This document shows, piece after piece, positions 16,735 through 25,402 of a stretch of 64,000 nucleotides of DNA (positions are counted from its first letter, which is position 1; each line of letters begins with the position of its first letter). The position numbers and the translations under genes are program-made. The DNA is from G020344215 sp039586575 (GTDB lineage Bacteria > Gemmatimonadota > Gemmatimonadetes > Palauibacterales > KS3-K002). The stretch covers positions 62,001 through 126,000 of the forward strand of contig JBDHKD010000001.1 in the NCBI GenBank assembly GCA_039586575.1. Direction: 5' to 3'. A model generated the notes under the pieces. The model did not search any database. It was not told the origin of the DNA and saw only the letters and a program-made list of their open reading frames with translations.

Positions 16735-17895
16735 TCAGCGCAGCGGGGTGTAACCGCCCAGCACTCCTCTGGGCGAGAGAACGATCTGCCACAGCTGGTT
16801 GGTGCGGGCCCGGAAGCCGCCGGCGCTGGAGAGCAGATAGAAGCGCCACATGCGGCCGAACCGCTCGCCGTAGCGGTCCTTTAGCTCGGGCCAGGCCGCT
16901 TCGAAGTTCGCGTGCCAGCGCATCAGCGTCCTGTCGTAGTCGGCGCCGAAGCTGTGCCAGTCCTCAAGGACGAAGAACCCCTCGGCGGCGCCGGCGATCT
17001 GCGTGACCGACGGCAGCATGGAGTTGGGAAAGATGTAGCGGTCGGTCCACGGGCTCGCCCGGGTCACGGAGCGGTTGCCGCCGATGGTGTGGAGCAGGAA
17101 GAGCCCGTCTTCTTTCAAACGGTCGCGGACGAGCCGCATGTAGGTCCGGTAGTTCTTGCAGCCCACATGCTCGAACATACCCAACGACAACACGCGATCG
17201 AACGAGCCCTGCACGTCGCGGTAATCCTGCAGCCGGATCTCTACCGGCAGTCCTCGACACATATCGCGGGCGTACCGCGCCTGCTCCTCCGATACCGTGA
17301 TCCCGACGACCTCGACGCCGTAGCGCTCGGCGGCGAACCGCGCCGTGCCGCCCCAGCCGCAGCCTACGTCGAGCACTCGCATGCCGGGCGCCAGGTAAAG
17401 CTTCCGGCATACCAGGTCGAGCTTGGCTTCCTGTGCCTCGTCCAGAGTCGAAGCGTTCTTCCAGTAGCCACAGCTATAGATCAGGCGCGAGTCGAGCATG
17501 CGCTCGTAAAGGTCATTGCCGATATCGTAATGGCGCAGCCCGATCTCGAACGCCAGGGAGGGCTTCTGCAGATTGATGAGCTTCGCGCGGGCCACCGAGA
17601 TAAGCTCGCGGGTCGGCCTCACCCGGCGGTCGAGCCGCGCCCGCAGGATCCGCTGGAAGAACTGGTCGAGCCGCTCGCAGTCCCACCAACCGTCCATGTA
17701 GGACTCGCCGAGGCCCAGCGCCCCTTCCGCCAGCACCCGCGCGTAGAGCCGCTCGTTGTGGACCCGGATGTCCCAGGGGCGTGCCCCGTCGATCCGAACG
17801 TCGGCCAGCGCCAGCAACGACTCGATCCGTCGCCGTAGCCTCGAGGCGCCGGGCGCGTGCGAGCGCCCCGTTCGACCCTCGACCGCGGTCGCCAT
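16735..17895 (-). CDS. cfa: Cyclopropane-fatty-acyl-phospholipid synthase
   Basis: 386 aa from ATG 17895 (AGGAG upstream; the GTG at 17904 lies inside that ribosome site). Transfers a methylene group from S-adenosylmethionine to unsaturated phospholipid acyl chains at the membrane surface. Contains the SAM-binding motif VLDVGCGWGGTARFAA near the middle, HYDIGNDLYERMLD in the region contacting lipid, and a full-length C-terminal domain, similar in size to E. coli Cfa. Commonly linked to stationary phase or stress. Convergent with iorB and divergent from the transporter gene. Confidence 0.93.
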   Translation of the reverse strand: MATAVEGRTGRSHAPGASRLRRRIESLLALADVRIDGARPWDIRVHNERLYARVLAEGALGLGESYMDGWWDCERLDQFFQRILRARLDRRVRPTRELISVARAKLINLQKPSLAFEIGLRHYDIGNDLYERMLDSRLIYSCGYWKNASTLDEAQEAKLDLVCRKLYLAPGMRVLDVGCGWGGTARFAAERYGVEVVGITVSEEQARYARDMCRGLPVEIRLQDYRDVQGSFDRVLSLGMFEHVGCKNYRTYMRLVRDRLKEDGLFLLHTIGGNRSVTRASPWTDRYIFPNSMLPSVTQIAGAAEGFFVLEDWHSFGADYDRTLMRWHANFEAAWPELKDRYGERFGRMWRFYLLSSAGGFRARTNQLWQIVLSPRGVLGGYTPLR

Positions 17896-18067
17896 GGCTC
17901 TCACTCCTGTGAATGCGCTGTGAGTTGTGACGTGTCCTCATTCTGGCGTGGCGGGTTGATGGATGCAAGACGGTTGTTGCGTGGGCGATTGCCTCGTCCC
18001 CGGCGGCGTCCCATGTTGAGCGGAATTGTGTGCCGGCATCGCGATTCGCTGGCTTGATAGGGCCTTC

Positions 18068-19453
18068 ATGGGACGGTTGGGTATGGGCCGACTGAACAAA
18101 GAGATCTGGGGCTGGGCTTTCTACGATTTCGCTAACTCGGCGTTCGCCGTGTCCGTTCTCGCCGTGGTGTTCCAGCTCTACTTCGTGGATGCGCTCGCGA
18201 CCAGCGGGACGGATGCGGCCGGGACCCTCATCCGGGAGGTGACGATACTGGGGGCCACGATACCCAGCTCCGCCCTCTGGCCGTGGACGGTATTCGTGTC
18301 GATGATCTTCATCGTGGCCATGACCCCGCTGATCGGTGCCGTCGCCGACTATGCGGGGAAGAAGAAGCGTTTCTTGGTCTTCTTCTGCTACATCGGCGCC
18401 GCTGCCACCATGCTGATGGTCTTCCTCAGTGTAGGGATGTGGAAGCTCGGCATGTTGTTGTTCATCCTCTCCAACATCTGTTTTGTCGGCGGCAACGTCG
18501 TCTACAACGGCTTGCTGATAGACGTCACGCCTTCGGAAGAGGACCTCGGCTTCGTTTCCGGCTTCGGTTGGGGACTGGGCTACCTGGCCAGCTTCCTTAT
18601 GCTGGTCTTCAACCTGATACTCATCACCTTCGAGATCCCCAACCCGGAATGGGCCGTACGCTTGTCTCTGTTGAGCGTTGGGATCTGGTGGGCCGTCTTC
18701 GCCATACCGACTTTCCTGTGGGTGAAGGAGCGGGCCGAGCCCAAGCCCCTGCCGGAAGGCCAGAGCTTGCTCACGGTGGGCTTCTCCCAGATTCGCAACA
18801 CCGCCAGCCGGTTGCCGCGTTATTCGGAGATGCTCCTGTTCATCGCGGCCTTCTTCCTCTACAACGACGGCATACAGACCGTCATCAGCCAGTCGGCAAC
18901 CTTCTCCAACGTTGCCCTGGGCGCCACCCTTCAGTCGGTCATCCCGGCCTTCGTGATGATCCAGATCGTCGCCTTCGTCGGCTCGCTCCTCTTCATCTGG
19001 ATCGAGAAGAAGATGGGGACCAAGCGAGCACTGCTCTACGCCCTGGTCGGCTGGGTGGTGCTCTTGGGTTGGGCGCTGGTGATGCAGACGCTGGCGGAGT
19101 TCTACGTGATGGCTTTCCTGGGCGGGCTGGTGCTCGGCGTGTCGCAGTCGGCATCCCGCACCATCTACGCGCTGATGATCCCAGCCGGCCAGTCGGCCGA
19201 GTTCTTCAGCCTCTACGCGATCGTCGGCAAGGTGGCCTCACTGGTGGGCCCCTTCCTGTTCGGCCTGGGAGCCTTCTACGCGGCAGACCTGGAAGGCGTA
19301 CCGGTGATCAACTCGATGGCCGGTGCGATTCTGCCCCTCTTTCTGATGGTACTGATCGGTACCTTGATGCTAACGAAGGTGGATGTCGCGAGGGGTCGCG
19401 AGCAGGCGAAGGCACCGTTGACTTCTCGTCATAACCAACGACATCTTGCCTGA
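18068..19453 (+). CDS. UMF1-family MFS transporter (Atg22-like)
   Basis: 461 aa. Start ATG 18068 with AGGG upstream; 18083 is an alternative. About twelve hydrophobic helices, beginning with GWAFYDFANSAFAVSV, the WAxYDxANSxF signature of the UMF1 family (YxiO, fungal Atg22). Substrate unknown; fungal members export amino acids from the vacuole. Inner membrane. It stands alone, divergent from cfa. Confidence 0.85.
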   Translation: MGRLGMGRLNKEIWGWAFYDFANSAFAVSVLAVVFQLYFVDALATSGTDAAGTLIREVTILGATIPSSALWPWTVFVSMIFIVAMTPLIGAVADYAGKKKRFLVFFCYIGAAATMLMVFLSVGMWKLGMLLFILSNICFVGGNVVYNGLLIDVTPSEEDLGFVSGFGWGLGYLASFLMLVFNLILITFEIPNPEWAVRLSLLSVGIWWAVFAIPTFLWVKERAEPKPLPEGQSLLTVGFSQIRNTASRLPRYSEMLLFIAAFFLYNDGIQTVISQSATFSNVALGATLQSVIPAFVMIQIVAFVGSLLFIWIEKKMGTKRALLYALVGWVVLLGWALVMQTLAEFYVMAFLGGLVLGVSQSASRTIYALMIPAGQSAEFFSLYAIVGKVASLVGPFLFGLGAFYAADLEGVPVINSMAGAILPLFLMVLIGTLMLTKVDVARGREQAKAPLTSRHNQRHLA

Positions 19454-19505
19454 GTGCAGCGCACACACCCCGGCGCGCGCAGATCTTTCCTGCGCTGGAG
19501 GGTCT

Positions 19506-20063
19506 ATGTGCCAGTGGCCTACAGTATTGACGGTGGCACTGATCGCGCTGGCCTGCACACCCAGCTTGGGCGGAGTCTACCCCAGCAGCGAGCCCCCGAG
19601 TACCTCTGATTTCTTCACGACAGCCGCCTCGATCCGACAGGCGCGCGAGGCCGCCGAGGAGGTCTTGCAGTTGGAGAGTCTCAGGCTCGTCGAATCGAGT
19701 GACACGCTGATTCAAGGCCGGCGACGCGCCGTGGATTTCGTGTCGGACACCTTGACCACACCCGCCTGGTTACGTGTGAGCGTGATGCCCGCGTCAGCCG
19801 GCGACAGTACGGTCGTCGGCGTCTCGGTGAGGAGGGAAACCGCCGGAGGAAGGTGGCTTCCAGAGACCCGCTACGAGGCTTCCATCTGCAGGAACCTCAC
19901 GAGGCGACTGAAAGCGCTGCTCGAAGAGGCAGCGGCCGAAACACGCAGTGGTATGCTTGACTGCTATCCCGGAAGGTCGTCCCAGGCGCTCGGCTCGCTC
20001 GCCCTGAGCCGGGCGACGAGCTTCGCCCACTCCTCACCGAACTCCCGCCGCTGCACGTCCTGA
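19506..20063 (+). CDS. Predicted secreted/lipoprotein of unknown function
   Basis: 185 aa from ATG 19506, with GGAGGG just upstream. N-terminal hydrophobic segment WPTVLTVALIALAC resembles a lipoprotein signal, although the lipobox is imperfect (-3 Ala, -2 Leu). The remaining part is helical with no recognised domain. The last 33 residues are encoded antisense to korB (100-bp overlap) and look like read-through, so the natural stop may have been lost. Confidence 0.55.
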   Translation: MCQWPTVLTVALIALACTPSLGGVYPSSEPPSTSDFFTTAASIRQAREAAEEVLQLESLRLVESSDTLIQGRRRAVDFVSDTLTTPAWLRVSVMPASAGDSTVVGVSVRRETAGGRWLPETRYEASICRNLTRRLKALLEEAAAETRSGMLDCYPGRSSQALGSLALSRATSFAHSSPNSRRCTS

Positions 20064-20824
20064 AGGATCCCGATCAACATCCGGTCCTCGACGGCCCGCT
20101 CCTCATCCGTGAGCTGTCGGTACTTGCTCGCCAACAGCGTGTGCTGCTTGAACCAGTCCCAGATCTGGCGGTTACCCTTGAGACCGCTCTCCGGACTGTA
20201 GCCGGTGGGGCAGGGGGTGAGGATCTCGATGAACGCGAAGCCCTTCTTCTGGATGCCGCGCTTGATCGTCTCGATCGTTTCGTAGGGATAGCCCATCGGC
20301 CAGCGGGCGACGAAGGGTGCACCGGCGGCAACCACGAGCGCTGCCAGGTCGAAGGGCTCCTCCAGGTTGCCGAACGGCGAGGTGGTGGTTCTCCCCTGAA
20401 CTGGTGTCGTGGGGGATAGCTGACCGCCCGTCATCCCGTAGTTGTAGTTGTTCATCTCGATGACGGTGAGGTCGAGATTGCGGCGCGCGGCGTGGATGAG
20501 GTGATTGCCGCCAATCCCCGCGCAGTCGCCGTCGCCGGTGAAGATGATGACGGTGAGCTCGGGGTTGGCCGCCTTGACCCCGGTGGCGAAGGCGATCGCC
20601 CGTCCGTGCGTGGTGTGCAGGCCGTCGGCGTCGATATAGCCTGGCAGTCGGGAGGAGCAGCCGATGCCGGAGATGAAGACCAGCTTGTCGATGTCGATGC
20701 GGAGCTCGTCGATCGCCCGCAGCGTGTAGTTCAGCACGTTCCCGTTACCGCAGCCACTGCAGAAGATGGAGGGAAGCATCTCCTCCCGGAGATATTCCCT
20801 GATGCGCTCCGCCTTGTTGAACAT
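19964..20824 (-). CDS. korB: 2-oxoacid (2-oxoglutarate):ferredoxin oxidoreductase, beta subunit, copy 1
   Basis: 286 aa. Thiamine-diphosphate-binding subunit. The N-terminal SIFCSGCGNGNVLNY carries Cys residues for the [4Fe-4S] cluster; GDGDCAGIGGNHLIHAARRN and NNYNYGMTGGQLSPTTP bind TPP-Mg. Last gene of the seven-gene kor operon, 10 bp after korA copy 1. Likely makes reduced ferredoxin from 2-oxoglutarate, as in Thauera where such an enzyme regenerates ferredoxin for benzoyl-CoA reductase; substrate not proven here. Confidence 0.92.
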   Translation of the reverse strand: MFNKAERIREYLREEMLPSIFCSGCGNGNVLNYTLRAIDELRIDIDKLVFISGIGCSSRLPGYIDADGLHTTHGRAIAFATGVKAANPELTVIIFTGDGDCAGIGGNHLIHAARRNLDLTVIEMNNYNYGMTGGQLSPTTPVQGRTTTSPFGNLEEPFDLAALVVAAGAPFVARWPMGYPYETIETIKRGIQKKGFAFIEILTPCPTGYSPESGLKGNRQIWDWFKQHTLLASKYRQLTDEERAVEDRMLIGILQDVQRREFGEEWAKLVARLRASEPSAWDDLPG

Positions 20825-20834
20825 GGTATGATGC

Positions 20835-22022
20835 TTACCTCCGGCGTCTCGCCATCAAGGCCTCGACCGCCTCGACGATCTCGGCCGGGGTGTGGATCTC
20901 TCCTCCGATCTTAGGCAACGGCGCCACCTCGCACTTCCCGCGGACCGCCTCGCCGATCGGATGGACCATCTGGCCCAGGTTCATCTCCGGCACCAGAATG
21001 CCTTTCACCTGCTTGCCGAGCTCGAGGAGGCGTTCCTCCGGGAAGGGCCAGAGGCCAACGAGGCGCAGGTAGCCGACCTTCTTCTTCTTCTTCCTCAGCA
21101 GGCGTACCGCGTTCAAGGCCACGCGTGAGGCGATCCCGTAGCTGACCACGGCGAACTCGGCGTCCTTCAGGTGACGCTCCTCGACCCTGACCAGCGAGTC
21201 GCTCGCCTGGCGGATCTTCTGGCAGAGCCGGTTGACGAGCTTGGTGTGTTCCGCGGCGCTGCTCGTGGCCGGGAGCCCCTTTTCCGTGTGAGTAAGACCG
21301 GTGACGTAGGTCCTGTAGCCCAGGCCGAAGACACCCATCGGCGGCACCGCGGCTGCGCCGCCGCCGAACGGCATGTACGACTCCCGCGGGCCGCTCGGCC
21401 TCTCTCGCTCCACGTGCTCCACATCCCCGAACTCGGGGATGACCATCCTTTCCCGCATGTGGCCGACCTCGCCGTCGGTGAGCACGATGACGGGGACCCG
21501 AAAGCGTTCCGCCAGGTTGAACGCCTCGAAGCAGAGGTCCAGGCATTCCTGGACCGAGTTGGGGGCGAGGGCGATGATCTCGTAGTCGCCGTGCGAGCCC
21601 CAGCGGGCCTGCATCATGTCGCCCTGGGCCGGTTCGGTGGGCTGGCCGGTCGACGGACCGGAGCGCTGCACGTCCACGATCACGCAGGGCGTCTCGGTCA
21701 TGCAGGCGTACCCGATGTTCTCCTGCATCAGCGAGAAGCCCGGCCCCGATGTCGTCGTCATCGCCTTAGCGCCGGCCCACGAGGCTCCGATGACTGCGGC
21801 GATCGAGGCGATCTCGTCCTCCATCTGGATATAGGTGCCCCCGATCCTCGGCATGAGCGATGCCATCGCTTCGGCCGTCTCCGTGGCCGGAGTGATCGGG
21901 TAACCCGCAAAGAAACGGCAGCCGGCGAGCAGGGCGCCGTAGGCGCAGGCGACATCGCCCTGCACGAAGGTCGGGCTCGCGCCCAGCAGCTTGCGACTCT
22001 CGGTATACGCCTGCTGGTCCAT
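20835..22022 (-). CDS. korA: 2-oxoacid (2-oxoglutarate):ferredoxin oxidoreductase, alpha subunit, copy 1
   Basis: 395 aa. Pyrimidine-binding subunit with GDVACAYGALLAGCRFFAGY, then YPITPATE, QMEDEIASIAAVIGASWAGA and QRSGPSTGQPTEPAQGD, all typical of KorA. Shares its terminal base with the preceding korC (22022). Partner of korB copy 1 and korC copy 1. Confidence 0.92.
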   Translation of the reverse strand: MDQQAYTESRKLLGASPTFVQGDVACAYGALLAGCRFFAGYPITPATETAEAMASLMPRIGGTYIQMEDEIASIAAVIGASWAGAKAMTTTSGPGFSLMQENIGYACMTETPCVIVDVQRSGPSTGQPTEPAQGDMMQARWGSHGDYEIIALAPNSVQECLDLCFEAFNLAERFRVPVIVLTDGEVGHMRERMVIPEFGDVEHVERERPSGPRESYMPFGGGAAAVPPMGVFGLGYRTYVTGLTHTEKGLPATSSAAEHTKLVNRLCQKIRQASDSLVRVEERHLKDAEFAVVSYGIASRVALNAVRLLRKKKKKVGYLRLVGLWPFPEERLLELGKQVKGILVPEMNLGQMVHPIGEAVRGKCEVAPLPKIGGEIHTPAEIVEAVEALMARRRR

Positions 22023-22531
22023 CAGCCGCTCCCGAAACCGGCGGCCAGCGCCCTGAGGTTCAGCTCCTCGGTCCCCTTCGGGATGTTCTTCAGCACGGCC
22101 TGCTCCAGCGACTCTCGGCTGACACAGCCGCTGACTCTTGCCAGCGTCCCCAGCATGATGACGTTGGCGACGATCCGGCGTCCCAGCTCATCGGCCAGCT
22201 TGGAGAATGGAACGCAGAGCGCGGTCTCGTCGCTTTCGACCAGGTCGCTGTCGATGATCACCATCGCCTTCTTCCCCACGTCAGCCCGGTACTTGTCGTA
22301 GGCCGGTTGGGAGAGCGCGACCAGGATGTCCGGCGCGACGACCTTCGGATAGTCGATCGGTGAGTCAGAGATGATGACGTCGGCGCGGGCCGCGCCGCCT
22401 CGCGACTCCGGGCCGTAGGATTGAGTCTGAACCGCGTTCAGGCCGTCGAGAATCGCCGCTTCGCCGAGTATGAGACCGGAAAGCACGATCCCCTGGCCGC
22501 CGAACCCTGCCAGCTGAATCTCCTTCCTCAT
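22022..22531 (-). CDS. korC: 2-oxoacid:ferredoxin oxidoreductase, gamma subunit, copy 1
   Basis: 169 aa. CoA-binding subunit with AGFGGQGIVLSGLILGEAA and TQSYGPESRGGAARAD. Overlaps the stop of korC copy 2 by 4 nt and the start of korA copy 1 by 1 nt, so all are coupled. In this second half the order is C-A-B, whereas the first half is A-B-C. Confidence 0.92.
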   Translation of the reverse strand: MRKEIQLAGFGGQGIVLSGLILGEAAILDGLNAVQTQSYGPESRGGAARADVIISDSPIDYPKVVAPDILVALSQPAYDKYRADVGKKAMVIIDSDLVESDETALCVPFSKLADELGRRIVANVIMLGTLARVSGCVSRESLEQAVLKNIPKGTEELNLRALAAGFGSG

Positions 22532-23067
22532 AGGGATTCGCTCTTTCCTATCCGGTATCCTTCCTCGAAGGCCTGCTGGTTCGCCGTCTCGGTGCCCTTG
22601 GGGACGTTGCCGACGATGGCTTGCTCGAGCGATTCCTTGGAGACCACCTCGAGGATGGCGCCGATGAAGCCCAGCATCACCATGTTGGCCATGATCTTAC
22701 GCCCGAACTTCTTGTGCGCGATGTCCGTCGCCTTGATCCGGAACGTGCGGGCAGGAGAATCTTCATCTGTTTCGACGAGGTCGTCTTCCACGATCAGCGT
22801 CCCGTCAGGCTTCAGGGCAGGCAGGTAGGCGTCGTAGGCCGCCTGCGACAGAGCGACCAGCACGTCGACGCGGGGAGGGGCGAGCTCGTATATGTCCTCG
22901 TCGGAGATGATCACGTCGCTCCGGCATCCGCCGCCCCGCGATTCACTGCCATAGGACTGGGTCTGCAGCGCCTTCTTGCGGTCGAGCACGGCCGCCACCC
23001 CGTAGATGTAACCGGAGAGGACTATGCCCTGACCGCCGAAGCCACTGAATCGTATGTTCATCGCCAT
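22528..23067 (-). CDS. korC: 2-oxoacid:ferredoxin oxidoreductase, gamma subunit, copy 2
   Basis: 179 aa. SGFGGQGIVLSGYIYGVAAV and TQSYGSESRGGGCRSDV. Clearly related to, but not nearly identical with, the neighbouring gamma subunit, so the pair is an old duplication. Nine bp after korB copy 2. Confidence 0.92.
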   Translation of the reverse strand: MAMNIRFSGFGGQGIVLSGYIYGVAAVLDRKKALQTQSYGSESRGGGCRSDVIISDEDIYELAPPRVDVLVALSQAAYDAYLPALKPDGTLIVEDDLVETDEDSPARTFRIKATDIAHKKFGRKIMANMVMLGFIGAILEVVSKESLEQAIVGNVPKGTETANQQAFEEGYRIGKSESL

Positions 23068-23076
23068 CTCAGCAGC

Positions 23077-23937
23077 TCATCGCTCTCGGAAGCGTTCGTT
23101 GATCCGTCTCAGCGATGCGACGAACTCCGTGCGGCGCCTTTCCACCAGCTTGCCCACGACGATCTTACCCTCCAACTCTTCGGCGCTCATCTCTCGCGCC
23201 TTCTGCACCCTCACCGACTGGTCGCGGTAGAACTTGAGGAAGTCGGATGCTCTACGCATATCGACCATCTTGCCGTAGCTGACGGGGCATTGGGAGAGGA
23301 TCTCGATAAACGAGAAGCCTTCGACCTCGAGAGCGCGCTGAATAGACTCCATGAGCGGAAACACATGGTAGGTGGTCCAGCGCGAGACGTAATTGGCACC
23401 GGCGGCCGCCACCAGCTCGGCAGCCTCGAGCGGGTGCTCGACGTTCGCGTAGGGCGTGGTCGTGGTCGGCACACCGAATGGGGTGGTGGGCGAGACCTGA
23501 CCTCCAGTCATGCCGTAGTTCCAGTTGTTGACCATGAGGACGGTGATGTCGATGTTGCGCCGGGCGGCGTGAATCAGATGGTTGCCCCCGATGCCCGCGA
23601 TGTCACCGTCTCCCGCGATGACCACCACCTTGAGGTCGGGACGCATGACCTTGACCCCGGTGGCGAAGGCGATCGGCCGTCCGTGGGTCGTGTGAAGGGT
23701 GTCGCCCTTGAAGTAGGGGCTGGGGATCCAGGAGGAGCAGCCGATCCCTGTCACGAAGACCATGTCTTTGGGATCGATGTTCAGCTCCTCCACGGCCTGC
23801 GCGAAGCTGTTGAGCACCGTTCCGCAACCGCAGCCGGGACAGAACGTCGTCGGCAGGATCTCCTGCCGCAGGAACTTCAACAGCCGGTGCGGCTTCAGTT
23901 GCCTCTCGGGTCCGGGAATGATGCTCTCATCCGCCAT
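23077..23937 (-). CDS. korB: 2-oxoacid (2-oxoglutarate):ferredoxin oxidoreductase, beta subunit, copy 2
   Basis: 286 aa, identical in length to copy 1. TTFCPGCGCGTVLN at the N-terminus provides cluster Cys; GDGDIAGIGGNHLIHAARRN and NNWNYGMTGGQVSPTTP bind TPP. Overlaps korA copy 2 by 11 nt. One difference at the TPP site (GDGDI against GDGDC in copy 1) fits divergent substrate preference. Confidence 0.92.
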   Translation of the reverse strand: MADESIIPGPERQLKPHRLLKFLRQEILPTTFCPGCGCGTVLNSFAQAVEELNIDPKDMVFVTGIGCSSWIPSPYFKGDTLHTTHGRPIAFATGVKVMRPDLKVVVIAGDGDIAGIGGNHLIHAARRNIDITVLMVNNWNYGMTGGQVSPTTPFGVPTTTTPYANVEHPLEAAELVAAAGANYVSRWTTYHVFPLMESIQRALEVEGFSFIEILSQCPVSYGKMVDMRRASDFLKFYRDQSVRVQKAREMSAEELEGKIVVGKLVERRRTEFVASLRRINERFRER

Positions 23938-25081
23938 CGTGTCTAACCCGAATCGCTTCGAGGATCTCGTCTACCGTATGCGGCACGCCACCGATCTTCG
24001 GTACCGGCACGACGGGAAGCGAGGTGAAGCGCTCCACCTCGCGTGCGAGCTGACCCAGATTCATCTCGGGCACCAGGATCGTCTCCACCCGTTCGGCGAG
24101 ACGCCTCACCGCCTCTTCCGGAAAGGGCCAGATCGTGACGAGGCGAAGGAAATCGACCGCGCAGCCCTGCTTGCGCGCCTCGCGGACCGCGCCCAGCGCG
24201 GGCCGCGCCGTCGCCCCATAGGCGAGCACACCAATCCTGGCCCCGTCGGCGAAATCCTCCTCCACGCGGGTGATCACGGCGCGGGCGTCGGCGATCTTGC
24301 CACAGAGCCGGGTCACAAGTTGGTCGTGGACGGCTTGCGTCGAGACGTCTCTCATCCCCGACGCCTTGTGGGTGGAGCCGGTGACGTGGATGAAACGTCC
24401 TTCCCCGAATAGCGACATGGGTGGGATGGCCTCTCCCCCGAAGAGATCGGCGTCCGGTTCCGCCAGTCTCCGCTCTTCGCGGACGACCTCATCGAAAGCG
24501 GGGAAAGTGATGCTCTCGCGCAGGTGGCCGATCTCGCCGTCCATCAGCAGGATGACCGGGGTCCGGTAACGCTCGGCCAGGTTGAATGAGGCGGCCGTGA
24601 GGTCGAAGCATTCCTGCACCGAGGACGGCGCCAGGGCGATGATCTCGTGGTCGCCGTGCGTACCCCAGCGGGCCTGCAGGACATCGCCCTGCGCAGGCTT
24701 GGTGGCCTGGCCGGTGGAGGGTCCGGAGCGCTGCACATCGATGATCACGCACGGGGTCTCCGTCATGATGGCGTAGCCTATGTTCTCCTGCATGAGCGAG
24801 AAGCCCGGCCCCGAGGTGGCGGTCATCCCGCGGGCGCCGGCCCACACCGCGCCGATCACCGCCGAGAGGGAGGCCATCTCATCCTCCATCTGCACGTAGT
24901 ACCCGTCGACGCGTGGCAACTCGCGCGACATCACCTCGGCGATCTCCGATGCCGGGGTGATGGGATACCCGGCGAAGAAATCGCAGCCGGCGTAGAGGGC
25001 GCCATAAGCAGCCGCCTCATCCCCGAGCAGAAACAGCGTGCGGTTCTCGAATTCCGCCAGACGGGACTGCCTCTGAGTCAT
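23927..25081 (-). CDS. korA: 2-oxoacid (2-oxoglutarate):ferredoxin oxidoreductase, alpha subunit, copy 2
   Basis: 384 aa. The ATG at 25081 shares its A with the korD stop (TGATG), a classic coupled start; an upstream ATG at 25093 is possible. Motifs: GDEAAAYGALYAGCDFFAGY followed by PITPASE, QMEDEMASLSAVIGAVWAGA, QRSGPSTGQATKPAQGD. Same architecture as copy 1. Confidence 0.92.
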   Translation of the reverse strand: MTQRQSRLAEFENRTLFLLGDEAAAYGALYAGCDFFAGYPITPASEIAEVMSRELPRVDGYYVQMEDEMASLSAVIGAVWAGARGMTATSGPGFSLMQENIGYAIMTETPCVIIDVQRSGPSTGQATKPAQGDVLQARWGTHGDHEIIALAPSSVQECFDLTAASFNLAERYRTPVILLMDGEIGHLRESITFPAFDEVVREERRLAEPDADLFGGEAIPPMSLFGEGRFIHVTGSTHKASGMRDVSTQAVHDQLVTRLCGKIADARAVITRVEEDFADGARIGVLAYGATARPALGAVREARKQGCAVDFLRLVTIWPFPEEAVRRLAERVETILVPEMNLGQLAREVERFTSLPVVPVPKIGGVPHTVDEILEAIRVRHDGG

Positions 25082-25311
25082 CACTCGTTGCATATGGTGA
25101 TCGCGAACTCCGGACAGACGAGCTCACACAGCCTGCAGCCGATGCACTTCTCCTCGCCAACCACCTCCGGCGGGTAGTAGCCCCTCCTGTTGATCGACCC
25201 CGAGGTAGCCAGCACCTCCAGGGGGCAGAAGTCAATACAGATATCACACCCTTTGCAGAGTTCCTCGTTAATGTCGATCATCCGCTGGACCCTGGTTCCT
25301 GGAATAGGCAT
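25081..25311 (-). CDS. korD: 2x[4Fe-4S] ferredoxin-type subunit of the Kor complex
   Basis: Up to 76 aa; ATG 25281 (66 aa) is an equally good start because the sequence then begins MIDINEELCKGC, as usual for this family. Two motifs, CKGCDICIDFCP and CIGCRLCELVC, give eight Cys for two clusters. The only delta-type subunit for two alpha-beta-gamma sets, so it may serve both. It starts the kor block after a hairpin. Confidence 0.9.
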   Translation of the reverse strand: MPIPGTRVQRMIDINEELCKGCDICIDFCPLEVLATSGSINRRGYYPPEVVGEEKCIGCRLCELVCPEFAITICNE

Positions 25312-25349
25312 CCTGCCAGCCGGTCACTGGAGTTGGACGAACGCGCCCG

Positions 25350-25379
25350 CGCGCCCCGACCGCTGTGGTGCGGGGCGCG
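25350..25379 (-). terminator. Hairpin between the beta-oxidation genes and korD
   Basis: Perfect 9-bp stem CGCGCCCCG/CGGGGCGCG with a 12-nt loop that can add three more pairs. It sits in the 91-bp gap after the dehydrogenase/crotonase gene, without a T-run. It may partly terminate transcription or protect mRNA, allowing different levels of the two parts of the operon. Confidence 0.45.
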
Positions 25380-25402
25380 ACGGGATCCTCGGTTGTACGG
25401 CC

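Noticed and set aside
16735..17838. Long plus-strand open frame of 308 codons opposite cfa
   Set aside because: Mirror of the cfa coding sequence; the minus-strand protein is a clear full-length enzyme.
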